Shown piece after piece: positions 36,206 to 45,459 of a stretch of DNA of 64,000 bases. The number at the start of each line of letters is the position of its first letter. The first letter of the stretch is position 1. The notes beneath the pieces are model-generated. The model worked only from the letters and a program-made list of their open reading frames with translations. It was not told the origin of the DNA and ran no database searches. This stretch comes from an uncultured Bacteroidales bacterium (GTDB lineage: Bacteria > Bacteroidota > Bacteroidia > Bacteroidales > Paludibacteraceae), in NCBI GenBank assembly GCA_947164985.1, contig CAMUYI010000001.1, forward strand, positions 360,004 through 424,003. Reading direction: 5' to 3'. The position numbers and the translations under genes are program-made.

Positions 36206-36838
36206 ATGATTGTACTCAACAATACACACCAACAAGAGATTTTTATTGATCTTGAGTGCCCACATTGCCAAAAAACAATAAAGGCATACAAGATTTCAGA
36301 TATGCCATATCCTAGTTATGAGACAAACAAGGAAATAGAGAGTGAACGACATAAGAGGATCCTAATTCAATGTCCCAAATGTTCGAAGGATATACATGGC
36401 GATATTTTTGTATCCCACAAGAATATATACTTAAATATAATAGATGATCAAATACAACTATCTAAAGGTCAAGATAAAAATGAAATTGTTAAATCGGGAA
36501 TATTATTTGCAATACTAAGAATTCAAAATAATGTAGATGAGATTATTAAAGCATATAACGAAAAAGAAGAGGACAAGAAAATGCAAACATTAGCAAAAGA
36601 ATTAATATTATCTTTACGTTTTCTGGATATTTCAAAAGAAGCATATTCTATAGAAGAAGATATAATAGACCGACTATGTGATTTGTATCATAAGTACAAA
36701 AATGAACATTGGAAAGAAATAGAATTGTCAACTGAAGCAAAGGACTTGCGAGATAATTTAATTTCTTTTGTACAGGATGTTAGCTTACTTACGGATAAAT
36801 GGATTGATGTGCAGATGAGAAGAATATTAATGAATTAG
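36206..36838 (+). CDS. Zinc-ribbon protein with helical C-terminus (210 aa)
   Basis: Residues ~1-70 carry two CxxC knuckles (LECPHCQK and IQCPKCSK, about 35 residues apart), a likely structural zinc ribbon with beta strands IFIDLEC and ILIQC. The remaining ~140 residues are Lys/Glu-rich helices (NVDEIIKAYNEKEEDKKMQT, DIIDRLCDLYHKYK). No signal peptide or TM segment. It starts 7 bp after the dNTPase stop codon, so the two are almost certainly co-translated. The family is not recognised; a role as a nucleic-acid or partner-binding regulator of the dNTPase is inference from position. As AT-rich as the two genes before it. Confidence 0.65.
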   Translation: MIVLNNTHQQEIFIDLECPHCQKTIKAYKISDMPYPSYETNKEIESERHKRILIQCPKCSKDIHGDIFVSHKNIYLNIIDDQIQLSKGQDKNEIVKSGILFAILRIQNNVDEIIKAYNEKEEDKKMQTLAKELILSLRFLDISKEAYSIEEDIIDRLCDLYHKYKNEHWKEIELSTEAKDLRDNLISFVQDVSLLTDKWIDVQMRRILMN

Positions 36839-36874
36839 AATATTAATTAACAAAAACTTAAAATATAAATCATC

Positions 36875-39800
36875 ATGAAAAAATTAAACTTAATCGAATG
36901 GCTATCTAGAAATAGCCATGAAAAACAAAAACCGCAGCGCTTCGCCCGCTATGCGGCAATCCTAATCATGCTCCTTACCCTCGGTGTCGGACAGATGTGG
37001 GCAGCAACGCAAAAGTACATCTATGTCGGTATTAGTAACGATTATCAATCCTACAAAGATGGTAGCAAATTTGGTTTGCATGTATGGGGAGGATCCGATG
37101 GAGACAAGATCATGACACTCACATGGGTCCAAGACAGTTATGAATGGGATAGCCGGAATTACACTATCTACCGTGCATATGTTTATGATAATGCAACGAA
37201 TGCCCAATTCAAAGCTAAAGAAGATTGGTGGAGTGGTTCTCTTAGCGTTTCATGGAGTGGAACCACTAATAACGCTGTCTTCTTTAGTGCTAGCGCTGAC
37301 GGATGGCAAGGTGAGTTCGTCCAAAACTACCAATACACTTCTAGCACTTCGTTGACAGCAAGTAACACAACAGTTGCGACAGGAACAAGTGTTACTTTGA
37401 CGCCAGCTTTAACGTCAAACACTACATATAACGTAATAAAATCTACAACTTATGCAGTAACTACCAACCCGGGCAGTGGCGGTACAGTAACTTCTGGTGG
37501 TGTGTTTAGTGCAAGTAAAGCCGGCACATATACGGTAACAGCAACTATTACCTATAATGCAAAAGGTTTTACCGGCATCACCAAAACAGCCACTCCTACT
37601 GCTACTATCACTGTCTATTCTCCATACACAATTTCGTCAGGATCAACTGTCGTATGGGACTTGTGTGCTAACGAAAAGAGTTGGTCGAGTGTATATCTAT
37701 TTAAAGACGTAGAAGGAACAGGAAGTAATGAATCCTTTACGCAATGCGGTTCTACAACGCAATATAGAAAAACATACGCGTCTGATGTAACCAAGATTAA
37801 GTCATTCTTATTTAGAAACAACACCTCTAACTGGAATGATTATACACAAACAACAGACATTACTAGTAGCGTTAGCGGCGTTACTTTGTTTGAGTTCGAT
37901 GGTACATATACTGGAACGAAGTTAAATTGGCAAAAAACGACAGGTGCCAAGAAGGCGACTTCGGGAACGAAGGTGTATTTTGATAATACAGATGCTAACT
38001 GGGAAGAGATTTGGATAAAATATGGTACCACACGTTTCAACCGTCACACGGGAGCAAGAGCAACCAAAGTAACCGGTACGGATAACTTGTATGTTATTAC
38101 GATGCCTGAAGCATATTATGTTGGTTGGTATTTTGCTGATAACTATGGATGGACAGGCCGTAATACCTATCAGGTACAATCCGGTGATGGCATTAGCAAC
38201 CGCATCAATTATCAGACAACAAACTTGACTGAAGATATCACATTTGTTCCCTCAAGCGGTGCAGGAACACCGAAAGTATGGACAACTACGGACTTCTCCG
38301 GTCACACGCGTCGATTGACCTTTGGTAGCCATACCAATGGACAAATTACTGTGCGCTATACGGATGAAAGCGGAGTGGAACACACTGTTTCTTCTGAATC
38401 GGCAAGTTATGTAGATGTTGCTCAGACATGTAAGGTCGTTATTACTGCTGTGCCTAACAGCGGTTATGCTCCGTCCACGTTATCTCTAGGCGGTGTTGGT
38501 ATCACTTCCGGTGCTCAACAAATTATTCGCGCAGCTGGAACAATTACTGCAACGTTCGTAGAAGAAGAGACGCACGATGTTACCATTTCGTATATGTATG
38601 GAACCAGATCCCTTCATGATGCTCAAACATTTGAAGTAGGTGTTACCACCGCATCGGATATTAGTGCAGAGGTAATAGATGGTTTCTCTTTCTCGAATTG
38701 GAGCAATTTGACGAATGTAACCAATAACTCGGCCAATTTAACGACTAATCCAATAAATATTAATACGATAGTAAGCGGATCGGATGGTTCGATGACTTGT
38801 AACTATACCCCGTGGACTTGTTCGTTGGATCTTGTTGCAAGCGAAGGCGCAACGGGTTATTCGTCACGTACAGCCATGAGTTATGATGCTACAGCGAAGG
38901 CATATTATCTCAATAGAACTACTGCTTCTTCGACTGAGCGATATCGTTTCTATATTAATAGTATTGAATATTCTACAAACGGCAATGTTGAATTGGTAAT
39001 TGCAGGAACAAAAGTAGATGCCAATAAAGATGTTACCGGCTATGCAAGCAATAAGCCGTCCGTTTATTTCAATGATGGTCCTTCCGGATCAAATATCACT
39101 ATTTGGTTTGATTATGAGAACAAGAAAGCATGGGTGACTGAGCAGAAACACACTGTAACTATCTCTGCTGGTGCGAATGGATCCGTTAGCCCGACGTCTG
39201 TGAGCGTAGGTAACGTGGTTAAGTCCGGCTCTATCACAGCTACTCCGAGTAGCCACTATCACTTAAGCAGTTGGACTATACCAAGCGGTGTAACACTTGT
39301 GGACGGAAGTACAACGACTTCGCCTATTACTATCAAAGCAACAGCCGATAGCAGGACTGTTACGGCTAACTTTGCCGGTGATGTATATACTATTACCTAT
39401 AAGGATCAAGGAGGAGGAGCTTTCTCCGGTTCGCAAACGACACCGCCAGCCTCTCACACTTATGGAACAGCCACTACGCTGAAGATACCGACAAAGTCCG
39501 GTTACACATTTGGCGGTTGGTTTACGTCTATAGATTGTACAACTGGCGCAATAGGCAATACCTCTTCAGCTTCGCTGGGTGCAACGGCATTTACAGCCAA
39601 TATCACGCTCTATGCGAAATGGACGGAGAACATGACTACCGTTAACTTGGTAGCAAGTCCGACGGGTAAGGGAACATTTACTATTGGAGGAGCTGCCGCA
39701 ACAAGCACGACTGCCGGTGTGACTACTACGCGTTCAGTAACGGCCGTTCCAGCAACGGGTTATTATTTAACAGGAACTATCTGGAGCAAGAATAATGAAA

Positions 39801-42800
39801 ATATTACACTTTCGAGCACGACTACTAGCCCGACAACAGTTACCGGTTGTGGTACAGCGGAGACATCTTCCACTTTGACAGCAACCTTTACCCCGAATAC
39901 CTATACTGTACATTTCCATCGGAATGGTGGCGCGGGTGATGTCGTTGACCAGGACTTCACATACGATGCAGCTCAAAACCTGACAGCAAATACCTATACT
40001 CGCACGGGTTATACCTTCGCAGGTTGGGCGCTAACTACGGATGGTGCAGTAACTTATGCGAATAATGCAAATGTTTCCAACCTTACCTCCGAAAATGGTG
40101 CTACTTTCCATCTCTACGCTAAATGGACTCCGAACCCGTACGCAATCACGTTTGATGCAACGACCAATGGTGGTGCGCTGGTAGGATCAAGTCCGAAGAA
40201 TGTGATCTTTGATGAGACATCTGTTGCGGATTGTCCGACGGCAACGAAGGACGGTTACTGCTTTGACGGATGGTACACGAAGGCGTCCAGTGGTCAAAAA
40301 GTTATCAATGCGGATGGCACATTGGTTGCAAGTGTAACCGACGTATCACAGTACACCGGTACAGGTGGAGCGTGGAAGAAAGCGTCCGCTACTACTGTTT
40401 ATGCGGTATATGTAGCGCCGACGATTGAAATGACGCCGGATCCGACAGCTCTGAACTCCAGAAAGACAGAGAAAGATACCGTTGTTATTCATCAGACTTT
40501 CAGTTGCGTGCCGACTGGAAACTACAACGTCGTTTATACAGTCGGTTATAGTGCAAACCATACGCAACTTCCTTCTCAACCGACTATCAAATATGGAACA
40601 GGACTTGGTACGGGATACGATACTATCAAGATGCCGATGGATGCCAATACGTACGAGATTGTTGCAGAGTTACGTACAGGATCGACGCGCGGCGCAGGTA
40701 CTATCGTGAAACGCGACACGATAGATTATGTTGTTGAGGCTCAATATGCCGTTACGCTACATTATGTAGTAGATGGCAAGAATATCCGTGAGTCCCGACA
40801 AGTATATGCTTATCCGACGAGCGCTCCTTCCGAAGTGAGAGTATTCATGGAGGAGAGCGGTTACGAGTTGGATTATTGGGAAATGGGTGTCGGTATTGAC
40901 TCTGTTTCCGGTCGATGGAGCATTATTGATGGCGGCGTAGCCGGTAATCTGATGTCTAAATACATCTATGCCGCTAACAACGGTAACATCTATCTCCACT
41001 ACAAACCCAAGACCAATACCGTTTACTTCTTCAATACCTTTAGCATGTATTGGTATCAGACGATTATGAAGAAATATGACTACGGAACATCTACGAATTA
41101 TTGGAATAACAATAATGAAAGTGGTACCGGTGCTGGTTCAAAGTTGAAAGATGGTTCAGGAAAAATTACTCCGGATACAGTTAAGAGTACAACGACCTCT
41201 TTGGAAGAGAAGAGATGGATGGCTTCTATTGGCGCTTCTACAACCAACTTCGCTTTTGTTAGTGAGAAGAAAGACCAACAACACTTCTGGGGCTTAGTAG
41301 CAGGAAATGAATATCCGAAGGTTATCTATCGTACGGACTATAATGCCGCTACGCCGATGTTCGTTCCGGTATCAACGGATGTGACTTCTGATTATTACAT
41401 CCTAAACCGAGCAAGTGATGGTGAGGCACATTACTACCGTGGTTTCTGGGTGAAGTATAGTCCGAATAGTGACTCTACGGGTTATTACCTACATGTATAT
41501 AATCAAAAAGCAGCATCGGGCGCTAAGTTGATTCAGTCTCTGCCGCTTCGTCTGACCCAAACCGGCGAAGGAAATACTTGGGAGTTGACTGCATCTATGG
41601 ATCTGGAAGGAGGAAAGACTTACGGATTCAAGATTACCAAAGCTACAGGTGTTAGTACAAAGGCTTGGTATAGTTATAACGGTACATTAACCGCAGCTGA
41701 TCATACCGGTAAAGTTCTGGACGGAACATCCGATAATATCGGTCTGACCACTACTTCTGCCGGCGACTATACCTTCCACGTGTTCTGTAAAGACTTCGGA
41801 ACGATTGCTGCCAATAATGCAACCGCAAATCAGGTACAAGGCCAGTTGGCTGTGACGGTGGATTATGCAACGGTTAGCGGTGACTACCGCGTCATCTATT
41901 CCGATGCAACGCAGACCGAGGTAATCGCTTCGCCGAGTATTCATCCGCGTGAGAACGGACAAGATACCGTTTCGTTCTTCATCCGCAAGAACGCTGAAAG
42001 CCGCGTCATGAAGATCCAGAGATATACCACCAATTGGGCTGATCTCAAAACGGTGGATTTGAGTTCTATTGCCAAAGATAGTGTTTATGTGCTTTATCTG
42101 CAGCAAAATGAAGGAGCGGACGACATCGAGGTTGCTGGTTACGACTTCTACGATGGAGATTATTATATCCGTACGGATTGTGTGGACGAGCACAAGTGGG
42201 ACTACAAGCAATCCTTGGATAACCACCGCATGAGTCCTTCGGATTATGGTATGGCAGATATCCAACCAGATAAATTTACCCATTACTATGTACATTGGAT
42301 TGGTAAAGGCGGAAATGTCAAATTTATTGTAGCTAATAAATACGCTCCGTGTCTGTCGGATACAGTTATTACCGATACCTATGCGAATGTGGCAGGAGGT
42401 AATCTGCCTTCGGGCTATGGCGCTAACGTACGTTTTATGTACAACAAGGGTACAAACGAAGCCTTGCGCGCTTATCTCCATGGCTCAGAAGAAGGAGATG
42501 ATGACTACCTGAAAATCACTACGACTACTTCGCAGATGGGTACCACTGCTACAACGCCTGTGGTAATTATGACTAAGACATTCACAGATGAGAAAAACTG
42601 GGTGTACCAGGCAGAGATTAAGGCAAAGCCCGGTTTGACAGCTAAACTGACGGCTGAATATGATGGTAAAACTCAGTATTTCATCGGTTCAGCCGATAAA
42701 GAGGAGAGTATCATTGGTGGTACCGGAGATGCATGGCAACAGATTCTCTTGACATACGACTTCAAAGTGAACCGTTTGATCTGCGCATGGCAACCGTCAG

Positions 42801-44239
42801 GAGACAGTATCAATGGAGATGTGCCTATCAACGCAGATATTATGATTATCCGTGTGGGACAGGCAGATGCGCAGCAGATTATATTCAAGAACAATGACTC
42901 CAAGTTGTCCGCTGTCAAGTATATCTATAGCGTTATGCAGTTCAACCGCGATGACATGGTGGGTATGATGCCAAGATGGGACTATTGGTCTTACCAACAC
43001 TGTATGTATTATATCTCCTTCCCGTACGATGTGCTGGTGAACGATATTATGGCTCCGGGGCGTATGGGCACAGAATGGCGTATTCAACGTTACAATGGTG
43101 CCAAACGTGCCAAAGGTTGGTTTGCCGGTGATGGAGTAACGACCTTCTGGGAGGATGTACAAGCAGGTGATACCTTGAAAGCGTATGAAGGTTATAGCTT
43201 GTTGCTCAACCGCCGTATCTTCAATGATGGTAGTAGTTCTGTATGGCAGAACAAGGGAGCAGGTACCAAGTTGTATATGTACTTCCCGTCTAAGGATGCC
43301 ACAACGGGTGTCGTAGCCAACAAGACAGTCAATGTGACCGTTCCTTCGCATGAATGTACGCTGGATCGTATCTTTGACCAAGACTTGGGTAAACCGACCT
43401 CTGAGCAACGTAACCATAAGATTGTGGATAGCCACTGGAACATGATCGGTACACCGCTGTTTGAAGATAAGGTGGCTTCGACTATTACTGATGGACCGGA
43501 GGTTTCGACTGCAACTGAAACCAAAACACTGCAATATATCTATGAGTGGAATCCTGCTGGCAATACCTTAGGTATTCGCAATACGCTTACCACAGGTTTT
43601 GAGTTCAAGACGATGTATAGTTATATGGCGCAATATGCCGGTACAATTACCTTTGTCGGTTCTGCCGTTAACAAGATTGTGGCAGCTAACCAAAGTGCGA
43701 ACAAAAAGAACTACACCATCAATCTGGAACTCACGAAGGATGATACTTTCGTTGGTCGTACGTATGTTGAATTGCGTGAGAATGCAGTTGATACATTCTT
43801 GCTGAACGAGGATGTATATATGGTGAAGAATGGCGTCAGTGCAGATGTGTACACTCTCGCAGGTGCGTATGAGGCAGGTGCTAACGTATTGAGCATAGAT
43901 AATCATATCGTTCCTGTGGGTGTAGATGTGAAAGCAGCTGGTACTTATACTTTCTCCATGCCTAGCAACTTTGACGGAGAGATAATTCTCGTGGATAACT
44001 ACATGCAGACACGCACGAACCTTATGATGGAGGATTACGAGATTGCATTGCCTAAGGCAAATATCTCGGATCGCTTCTATCTGGAGATCAACATAAACAA
44101 TACTCCGACAGCAATCGATGGTGTCAGTGGTGATGGATCGTTCAAGGATGGTAAGGCACATAAGTTCATCATGAACGATATGATGTATATCCTCAAGGAC
44201 GGCGTGCTGTATGATGCGCGTGGCGCAAGAGTGAAATAA
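36875..44239 (+). CDS. Giant secreted InlB-repeat adhesin (2,454 aa)
   Basis: The signal/TM segment is at residues ~26-43 (RYAAILIMLLTLGVGQMWA) after a positively charged pre-region. Residues ~150-250 are Big_2-like. Residues ~757-834 are a divergent InlB repeat, and ~835-918, ~1008-1086 and ~1087-1180 are Listeria-Bacteroides (InlB_B) repeats with the GYTFxGWxT ... ITLYAKWT signature. Later parts hold carbohydrate-binding-like beta domains (ETTVYFFNTFSMYWYQTI-type strands) and a module with YYISFPYDVLVNDI and WNMIGTP that recurs in the 4,147 aa protein. The C-terminus HKFIMNDMMYILKDGVLYDA then RGARVK is the shared tail. It starts 36 bp after the zinc-ribbon gene with no promoter match between, so it may be read from upstream. 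Followed 6 bp later by its small partner. Probably surface adhesion. Confidence 0.85.
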   Translation: MKKLNLIEWLSRNSHEKQKPQRFARYAAILIMLLTLGVGQMWAATQKYIYVGISNDYQSYKDGSKFGLHVWGGSDGDKIMTLTWVQDSYEWDSRNYTIYRAYVYDNATNAQFKAKEDWWSGSLSVSWSGTTNNAVFFSASADGWQGEFVQNYQYTSSTSLTASNTTVATGTSVTLTPALTSNTTYNVIKSTTYAVTTNPGSGGTVTSGGVFSASKAGTYTVTATITYNAKGFTGITKTATPTATITVYSPYTISSGSTVVWDLCANEKSWSSVYLFKDVEGTGSNESFTQCGSTTQYRKTYASDVTKIKSFLFRNNTSNWNDYTQTTDITSSVSGVTLFEFDGTYTGTKLNWQKTTGAKKATSGTKVYFDNTDANWEEIWIKYGTTRFNRHTGARATKVTGTDNLYVITMPEAYYVGWYFADNYGWTGRNTYQVQSGDGISNRINYQTTNLTEDITFVPSSGAGTPKVWTTTDFSGHTRRLTFGSHTNGQITVRYTDESGVEHTVSSESASYVDVAQTCKVVITAVPNSGYAPSTLSLGGVGITSGAQQIIRAAGTITATFVEEETHDVTISYMYGTRSLHDAQTFEVGVTTASDISAEVIDGFSFSNWSNLTNVTNNSANLTTNPININTIVSGSDGSMTCNYTPWTCSLDLVASEGATGYSSRTAMSYDATAKAYYLNRTTASSTERYRFYINSIEYSTNGNVELVIAGTKVDANKDVTGYASNKPSVYFNDGPSGSNITIWFDYENKKAWVTEQKHTVTISAGANGSVSPTSVSVGNVVKSGSITATPSSHYHLSSWTIPSGVTLVDGSTTTSPITIKATADSRTVTANFAGDVYTITYKDQGGGAFSGSQTTPPASHTYGTATTLKIPTKSGYTFGGWFTSIDCTTGAIGNTSSASLGATAFTANITLYAKWTENMTTVNLVASPTGKGTFTIGGAAATSTTAGVTTTRSVTAVPATGYYLTGTIWSKNNENITLSSTTTSPTTVTGCGTAETSSTLTATFTPNTYTVHFHRNGGAGDVVDQDFTYDAAQNLTANTYTRTGYTFAGWALTTDGAVTYANNANVSNLTSENGATFHLYAKWTPNPYAITFDATTNGGALVGSSPKNVIFDETSVADCPTATKDGYCFDGWYTKASSGQKVINADGTLVASVTDVSQYTGTGGAWKKASATTVYAVYVAPTIEMTPDPTALNSRKTEKDTVVIHQTFSCVPTGNYNVVYTVGYSANHTQLPSQPTIKYGTGLGTGYDTIKMPMDANTYEIVAELRTGSTRGAGTIVKRDTIDYVVEAQYAVTLHYVVDGKNIRESRQVYAYPTSAPSEVRVFMEESGYELDYWEMGVGIDSVSGRWSIIDGGVAGNLMSKYIYAANNGNIYLHYKPKTNTVYFFNTFSMYWYQTIMKKYDYGTSTNYWNNNNESGTGAGSKLKDGSGKITPDTVKSTTTSLEEKRWMASIGASTTNFAFVSEKKDQQHFWGLVAGNEYPKVIYRTDYNAATPMFVPVSTDVTSDYYILNRASDGEAHYYRGFWVKYSPNSDSTGYYLHVYNQKAASGAKLIQSLPLRLTQTGEGNTWELTASMDLEGGKTYGFKITKATGVSTKAWYSYNGTLTAADHTGKVLDGTSDNIGLTTTSAGDYTFHVFCKDFGTIAANNATANQVQGQLAVTVDYATVSGDYRVIYSDATQTEVIASPSIHPRENGQDTVSFFIRKNAESRVMKIQRYTTNWADLKTVDLSSIAKDSVYVLYLQQNEGADDIEVAGYDFYDGDYYIRTDCVDEHKWDYKQSLDNHRMSPSDYGMADIQPDKFTHYYVHWIGKGGNVKFIVANKYAPCLSDTVITDTYANVAGGNLPSGYGANVRFMYNKGTNEALRAYLHGSEEGDDDYLKITTTTSQMGTTATTPVVIMTKTFTDEKNWVYQAEIKAKPGLTAKLTAEYDGKTQYFIGSADKEESIIGGTGDAWQQILLTYDFKVNRLICAWQPSGDSINGDVPINADIMIIRVGQADAQQIIFKNNDSKLSAVKYIYSVMQFNRDDMVGMMPRWDYWSYQHCMYYISFPYDVLVNDIMAPGRMGTEWRIQRYNGAKRAKGWFAGDGVTTFWEDVQAGDTLKAYEGYSLLLNRRIFNDGSSSVWQNKGAGTKLYMYFPSKDATTGVVANKTVNVTVPSHECTLDRIFDQDLGKPTSEQRNHKIVDSHWNMIGTPLFEDKVASTITDGPEVSTATETKTLQYIYEWNPAGNTLGIRNTLTTGFEFKTMYSYMAQYAGTITFVGSAVNKIVAANQSANKKNYTINLELTKDDTFVGRTYVELRENAVDTFLLNEDVYMVKNGVSADVYTLAGAYEAGANVLSIDNHIVPVGVDVKAAGTYTFSMPSNFDGEIILVDNYMQTRTNLMMEDYEIALPKANISDRFYLEININNTPTAIDGVSGDGSFKDGKAHKFIMNDMMYILKDGVLYDARGARVK

Positions 44240-44245
44240 AATTGA

Positions 44246-44617
44246 ATGAATAATATGAGAAAATTAGTAATTATGATCATCATGGCGGTGGCGCTGATAG
44301 CGCTGCCGACCATGGCGCAGCAGCAAGAGTGGAAATCGACTTCTACGATGCAGACTTCCGGCAGCGTATATACGCCGCAGGTAAATGCCGTTGGAGCGAC
44401 TATTGCTGGAGAAATGGCAACTACAACGGAGTCTTATTCGCCATCTAAAGGTCCTCGTCGTGCAAAGATGGAAGATGACGATTGGGGCAATAACCCACAG
44501 ATTGGTGAGGGTAACGAGGGCTCCCCTATAGGTGATGCCGTCCTGCCTCTCCTCCTCTGTGCCCTCGCCTTCTGTGGCGCCATATACCTCCGCCGCAAGC
44601 CCTCCGCGCAAGCGTAA
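44246..44617 (+). CDS. Small exported protein with PxGD/TM/Arg C-terminal signal (123 aa)
   Basis: A signal peptide (MRKLVIMIIMAVALIALPTMAQ; the start may be the second ATG at 44255) is followed by a Ser/Thr/Pro-rich middle with STSTMQTSGSVYTPQ and KGPRRAKMEDDD. It ends in SPIGDAVLPLLLCALAFCGA then IYLRRKPSAQA. That end, a short motif, one hydrophobic stretch and a basic tail, looks like a C-terminal sorting signal of the PEP-CTERM/LPXTG kind. A closely related protein follows the other InlB-type giant adhesin, at 61813. It begins 6 bp after the adhesin stop, so it is translated with it. The function is unknown; a membrane anchor or processing partner for the adhesin is the working guess. Confidence 0.75.
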   Translation: MNNMRKLVIMIIMAVALIALPTMAQQQEWKSTSTMQTSGSVYTPQVNAVGATIAGEMATTTESYSPSKGPRRAKMEDDDWGNNPQIGEGNEGSPIGDAVLPLLLCALAFCGAIYLRRKPSAQA

Positions 44618-44638
44618 GGGCTAGCGTATTAATACAAT

Positions 44639-44673
44639 AACAGCCGACATCTGCCGGCTGTTGTTGTGTTTTA
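44639..44673 (+). terminator. Intrinsic terminator after small partner gene
   Basis: AACAGCCGACA, short loop, TGCCGGCTGTT followed by GTTGTGTTTT. Confidence 0.8.
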
Positions 44674-44726
44674 TGAGGCCAAAACAGCCTAAAATGATAC
44701 CAAAAGTGATATTTTAGGCAGAAATA

Positions 44727-44758
44727 TTTGCACATATGAAAAAAAAACAGTACTTTTG
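44727..44758 (+). promoter_or_regulatory. Promoter of the 44.8 kb toxin-antitoxin pair
   Basis: TTTG at 44727, 20 bp spacer, TACTTTTG at 44751, then the same GC..CGCAAAAGTTT leader as at 31749. Confidence 0.85.
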
Positions 44759-44784
44759 CACCGCAAAAGTTTTAAAAGGTTATT

Positions 44785-44916
44785 ATGAAAACGAATCCTG
44801 AAATAATTGAATCTCCGATTTTAGACGCTTCCCGCGCCGGAGGAAGCCAAGAGTATCTGACTGCTGATGAGTTGATGCAGCGTCTCGAACCGCATATCCG
44901 TTCCTTGTTCAGATGA
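44785..44916 (+). CDS. Small antitoxin-like protein (43 aa)
   Basis: It reads MKTNPEIIESPILDASRAGG ... ELMQRLEPHIRSLFR. It sits behind a consensus promoter and its stop overlaps the ATG of the toxin-like gene (ATGA). Its length, acidic middle and position fit a type II antitoxin; the fold is not recognised. Confidence 0.6.
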   Translation: MKTNPEIIESPILDASRAGGSQEYLTADELMQRLEPHIRSLFR

Positions 44917-45236
44917 AAAAGGTTCGTTATTCGGTATCGGTAGAACTTCAGCTGAAAGAAAGCATCGACCAGTTAGTGGAGCGGGGCTATTTCAGTGAGG
45001 AGGATTATGCGGTTAACTATATCCGGGATCTTGTTACATATTTCCAACTCAACTTAGATCACCTTACTGCTTTTGCTGCGCCTGAGTATTTCGCGCGTTA
45101 TGGTACGAACCTCAAGTATGCCATATATCGCAAAAGCAATAGGACAACTTGGTATGCTTTCTTCCAAGAAACACCGGATGCATTAACCATCGTTTATCTC
45201 GCGAATAACCATTTGATGGGTCATCATATGGATTAA
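44913..45236 (+). CDS. RelE/ParE-like toxin (107 aa)
   Basis: The 107 residues match the plan of RelE-fold toxins that inhibit growth by mRNA cleavage or gyrase poisoning. Seen here are an N-terminal strand KKVRYSVSVEL, two helices (LKESIDQLVERGYF, AVNYIRDLVTYF), and three C-terminal strands with basic residues (NLKYAIYRKSNRTTWYAFFQ, ALTIVYLANNHL). It closes HLMGHHMD. The start overlaps the antitoxin stop by 4 bp. Identity is by length, secondary-structure pattern and operon form; the active residues are not clear. The sequence differs from the toxin at 31935, so this is not a recent duplicate. Confidence 0.65.
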   Translation: MKKVRYSVSVELQLKESIDQLVERGYFSEEDYAVNYIRDLVTYFQLNLDHLTAFAAPEYFARYGTNLKYAIYRKSNRTTWYAFFQETPDALTIVYLANNHLMGHHMD

Positions 45237-45253
45237 GCCGTTACACGGTTAGC

Positions 45254-45288
45254 AAATAGCCTGCAGGTCTTGTCTTGCGGGCTATTTT
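45254..45288 (+). terminator. Terminator, AAATAGCCTGCAG family, copy 1
   Basis: AAATAGCCTGCAG, loop, CTTGCGGGCTATTTT. Two related terminators lie at 46375 and 63584. Confidence 0.85.
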
Positions 45289-45296
45289 GTGTTTAT

Positions 45297-45374
45297 GCGG
45301 TGTTGCTGTTATTGTTCCTGTCTTTGGCTTTCTGTGGCGCCACATACCTACGCCGCAAGCCCTCCGCAGCTTAA
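45297..45374 (+). pseudogene. Decayed 3' end of a PxGD/TM small-protein gene
   Basis: The frame ending in TAA at 45372 reads AVLLLLFLSLAFCGATY then LRRKPSAA, which aligns residue by residue with the last ~25 residues of the intact protein at 44246 (AVLPLLLCALAFCGAIY then LRRKPSAQA). The N-terminal part, signal peptide and start codon are missing. It is wedged between the toxin-antitoxin terminator and the promoter of the BRO-N gene. Confidence 0.8.
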
Positions 45375-45392
45375 TGGATGAGTGGATTAGAG

Positions 45393-45448
45393 GCTTAGTG
45401 GAAAAATGCAGAAAAATGGCATACAAATTTGCGTATGTCATTTTTTTG
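45393..45448. repeat. 56-bp promoter-containing repeat, copy 1
   Basis: It begins GCTTAGTGGAAAAATGCAG and ends with GTCATTTTTTTG. It matches 62238-62293 at 55 of 56 positions. Both copies lie just after a PxGD/TM gene 3' end (one decayed, one intact) and supply the -33 region for the following accessory gene. Confidence 0.9.
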
Positions 45449-45459
45449 TTGTACCTTTG
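45428..45459 (+). promoter_or_regulatory. Promoter of BRO-N gene
   Basis: TTTG at 45428, 20 bp spacer, TACCTTTG at 45452, 19 bp before the ATG at 45479. Confidence 0.9.
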
